A stretch of 8,446 nt of DNA from Gammaproteobacteria bacterium. GTDB lineage: Bacteria; Pseudomonadota; Gammaproteobacteria; Steroidobacterales; Steroidobacteraceae. A program made the translations under genes and the position numbers. The notes beneath the pieces are model-generated. The model saw only the letters and a program-made list of their open reading frames with translations. It did no database searches and was not told the DNA's origin. This document shows, piece by piece, positions 6,677-8,446 of the stretch; positions within the stretch are counted from its first letter, which is position 1, and each line of letters starts with the position of its first letter. The stretch covers positions 1 to 8,446 of the forward strand of contig JANXYA010000107.1 of the NCBI GenBank assembly GCA_025350345.1. Reading direction: 5' to 3'.

Positions 6677-7962
6677 GCCCACAGCCCGTGCACGCACCAC
6701 GCGCCGCACCGCAGGTCATGGAACACCCACAGCTGCGCGCCATCCGCGCCGCGGGCCAGGTAGTAATCGCGCGCGATGTCGGCGCCATCCCACCAGCCGC
6801 TCTCGATGCGCTCGGGTCCGGCGAGCAGTTCCTGCGGCCTGTCGATGGGCAGGGGTTCCGGCAACAGCCAGCAGGGGCGCACGGGCGCCGCTGAACCCTC
6901 CGGTGCTGCAGTCGTTGCCGCGATCGATGCGCTGCTCATGCGCCAGGCGCGCTCGGGACGATGATCGGCGGCGCTGTGCAGGGTCTGCACCGCGGCTTCA
7001 CCGAGGCGGGCGGCGAGCCGGTCGATCACCTGCTGGAGTTGCTCGGTGTGCTGCGCCGCGCGCGAGAACAGGTCGTTCTGCAACACCAGGGGTTGCAGGA
7101 GTTCGTGGGCCTCGATGCCGAGCCCATGGACGGGCGCGCTCAGCGTGCACGCGGCGAGCCGCTCGCGGGCCAGGGCCAGCAGTTGTGCGGCGTCGCGGCC
7201 GGGGCGGGAAAGGCCGATCGTCAGGCGCGTGGGCGCGCGACGGTGATGCTCGAGACACAGGGTGTAGCGCTGCACGGCGCGATCGAGCGAGCGCAGATAC
7301 CCCTGGAGTCCGGCGAGCAGGCGTTGCAGCGGGAACAGGAGCGCCGTGGTGTCGGTGACCGGCTGTGCGAATTCACAGCGGCTGGTGAAGCGCAGGGGCG
7401 CTCGTACCAGGCGGAGTGGTTCGCGCGCCTCGCCGCACAGGCGCTGCAGATACAGGCTGGCGCCGGGACCGAAACGCTGCGCGATCGCGGCGGCGGGCAG
7501 CGCCAGCAACTCACCGATGCACTGCAGGCCAGCGCTTTGCAGTGCGGCGAGCTGCTCGTCCGGCAGCGCCAGCAGTGTCAGCGGAAGCGGTGCGAGCTGT
7601 TGCCGCAGCTGCGCGCGCGTTATCGCAGCTCCGGCCAGCCCGGCACGCGCCAGGAGTGCCGCACCCTGGGGCGTGGGCGCGGCGCCCTGCCGGTGGGTGT
7701 AGCCGAGCGAGGCGAGATCGGCGGCGATACGTTCACGCAATGCGGCGTGAGTGCCGAAGAGCCGGCAGCTCGCGCCGATCTCGATCCAGAGCGCGGGATC
7801 GATGTGGCGCTCGCCCTCGATCGCCACGCGATAGCTGACCCGGCTGCTCCATTGCAGCGCCCACAGCGCCAGCACCTCGAGCGCGGCCCGCTCAGCCTGT
7901 GGGCCGCCGGCGCCCGAGGCTTCAGGCGCAAAGCGCGGCAGCAGGATGCACAACCAGAGCAT
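6673..7962 (-). CDS. imuB: ImuB, non-catalytic Y-family DNA polymerase homologue of the mutasome
   Basis: ImuB is the hub of the ImuABC mutasome: it binds the beta sliding clamp and recruits DnaE2, but is not itself a polymerase. The 429-residue product starts MLWLCILLPRF, the usual opening. Its ATG at 7962 has a GGCGGA seven bases upstream and lies 41 bp inside the end of imuA. DPALWIEIGASCRLFG (55-70) is the degenerate Y-family palm motif. The DinB catalytic acidic positions are not preserved: no Asp pair after the first strand, and ID is followed by Pro. A helix-hairpin-helix thumb lies at about 133-165 and a little-finger-like region at about 185-290. QNDLF at 295-299 is a good clamp-binding pentapeptide. 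The C-terminal ImuB tail is present (RPERAW 335-340, GWWDGADIARDYY 389-401, HGLWA at the end). The N-terminal part is about 55-60 residues shorter than usual. The TGA overlaps the dnaE2 ATG by 4 bp. Confidence 0.93.
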   Translation of the reverse strand: MLWLCILLPRFAPEASGAGGPQAERAALEVLALWALQWSSRVSYRVAIEGERHIDPALWIEIGASCRLFGTHAALRERIAADLASLGYTHRQGAAPTPQGAALLARAGLAGAAITRAQLRQQLAPLPLTLLALPDEQLAALQSAGLQCIGELLALPAAAIAQRFGPGASLYLQRLCGEAREPLRLVRAPLRFTSRCEFAQPVTDTTALLFPLQRLLAGLQGYLRSLDRAVQRYTLCLEHHRRAPTRLTIGLSRPGRDAAQLLALARERLAACTLSAPVHGLGIEAHELLQPLVLQNDLFSRAAQHTEQLQQVIDRLAARLGEAAVQTLHSAADHRPERAWRMSSASIAATTAAPEGSAAPVRPCWLLPEPLPIDRPQELLAGPERIESGWWDGADIARDYYLARGADGAQLWVFHDLRCGAWCVHGLWA

Positions 7963-8446
7963 GCGCGCGTCCGCCGCGGGCTTTCTGGATTTCGATGCGG
8001 AGCCCCGTATCCAGGGCCCGCAGCCGCAGCCGCAGCGCGGCGGGCGAGGGCTGTTGCGCCGCGGCCGGCGGACGATAGAGCAGACCGCAGCTGCCACCGG
8101 TCTCGGCCGCGAGCTGGAGCCGGCGTACGCGCCGCTCATCGAGCGCCACGGGCCAGGCGAGCACCGCGCCGATGGCCGGGCAGCGCAACGCCTGCTCGGT
8201 GGCCCACAGCAGGGTCTGCGTATCGCGCGTGTGCACGAGCAGCAGGCGCTCGAGCGCCAGGCCATGGCGTGCCAGAGCCGGCGGGTAGGGCAGGCAGGGC
8301 GGTGCGATCCAGGCGACGTACCGGCCCGCGCGACTGAGTTGCGCGAGCGCCGGCAGGAGCAGTGAGAGTTCACCGATCCCCTGCGCGTCCGGCATCAGCT
8401 CCGTGATCGCCCCCACCGGCCAGCCGCCACCGGGCAATACGGCATC
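7922..8446 (-). CDS. imuA: ImuA, SulA/RecA-like mutasome component, 5'-partial
   Basis: ImuA is the small RecA/SulA-like first protein of the imuABC damage-induced mutagenesis cassette and acts with ImuB and DnaE2 in translesion synthesis. About 174 residues are present and the frame is open to the window edge, reading DAVLPGGGWPVGAITEL, a hallmark motif that normally sits some 35-50 residues into the protein; the true start is outside. Further family features are GIGELSLLLPALAQLS, the segment AIGAVLAWPVALDERRVRRL (RecA-like strand and helix), the stretch LQLAAETGGSCGLLYRP, PSPAALRLRL, and the end RIEIQKARGGRA. The RecA-type Walker A is degenerate, as is usual in the family, so ATPase activity should not be assumed. 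The final 41 bp overlap imuB in another frame, which fits co-transcription and coupled translation. The promoter, where a LexA operator would be expected, is not in the window. Confidence 0.9.
   Translation of the reverse strand, partial: DAVLPGGGWPVGAITELMPDAQGIGELSLLLPALAQLSRAGRYVAWIAPPCLPYPPALARHGLALERLLLVHTRDTQTLLWATEQALRCPAIGAVLAWPVALDERRVRRLQLAAETGGSCGLLYRPPAAAQQPSPAALRLRLRALDTGLRIEIQKARGGRAHALVVHPAAALCA

Noticed and set aside
6961..8337. 458-codon open frame on the plus strand opposite imuB and imuA
   Set aside because: It lies antisense to two recognised genes and its product has no family features; it is a GC-driven shadow.

Overview
The window is a visibly GC-rich bacterial chromosome segment, coding almost end to end. 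Two tightly packed gene blocks face each other. The uvrC-pgsA pair is a classic gammaproteobacterial arrangement. A class II DAHP synthase and an imuA-imuB-dnaE2 mutagenesis cassette fit a GC-rich gammaproteobacterium, for example of the Xanthomonadales/Nevskiales/Steroidobacter type. That placement is an inference from gene content and order, not a database result.

Left block, plus strand, 1-3630: the 3' part of a class II 3-deoxy-D-arabino-heptulosonate-7-phosphate synthase (entry of the shikimate pathway), then uvrC (nucleotide excision repair nuclease), then pgsA (phosphatidylglycerophosphate synthase). The stop of the first gene is directly followed by the GTG of uvrC, and the uvrC stop overlaps the pgsA ATG by one base. 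The three are therefore probably co-transcribed and translationally coupled, although their jobs are unrelated.

Right block, minus strand, 8446-3637: the 3' part of imuA, then imuB, then dnaE2 (imuC). This is the SOS-type translesion mutasome: ImuA (RecA/SulA-like), ImuB (non-catalytic Y-family protein carrying a beta-clamp motif) and ImuC (C-family polymerase). Genes overlap by 41 bp (imuA/imuB) and 4 bp (imuB/dnaE2). The promoter and any LexA operator lie outside the window.

The main anomaly is in the cassette. dnaE2 carries a net 2-base deletion near 4021, which throws the C-terminal OB-fold domain (about 127 codons) out of frame. The shifted frame happens to stay open into pgsA, giving a protein of near-normal length with an unrelated tail. 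In addition, ImuB seems to lack about 55-60 residues of its N-terminal region, and DnaE2 about 20 residues between conserved polymerase motifs. The cassette may be decaying, or it may be an unusually trimmed version with one assembly or sequencing error.

The two blocks converge with only 6 bp between stop codons. I see no RNA genes, mobile elements, CRISPR arrays or intergenic stretches of note.
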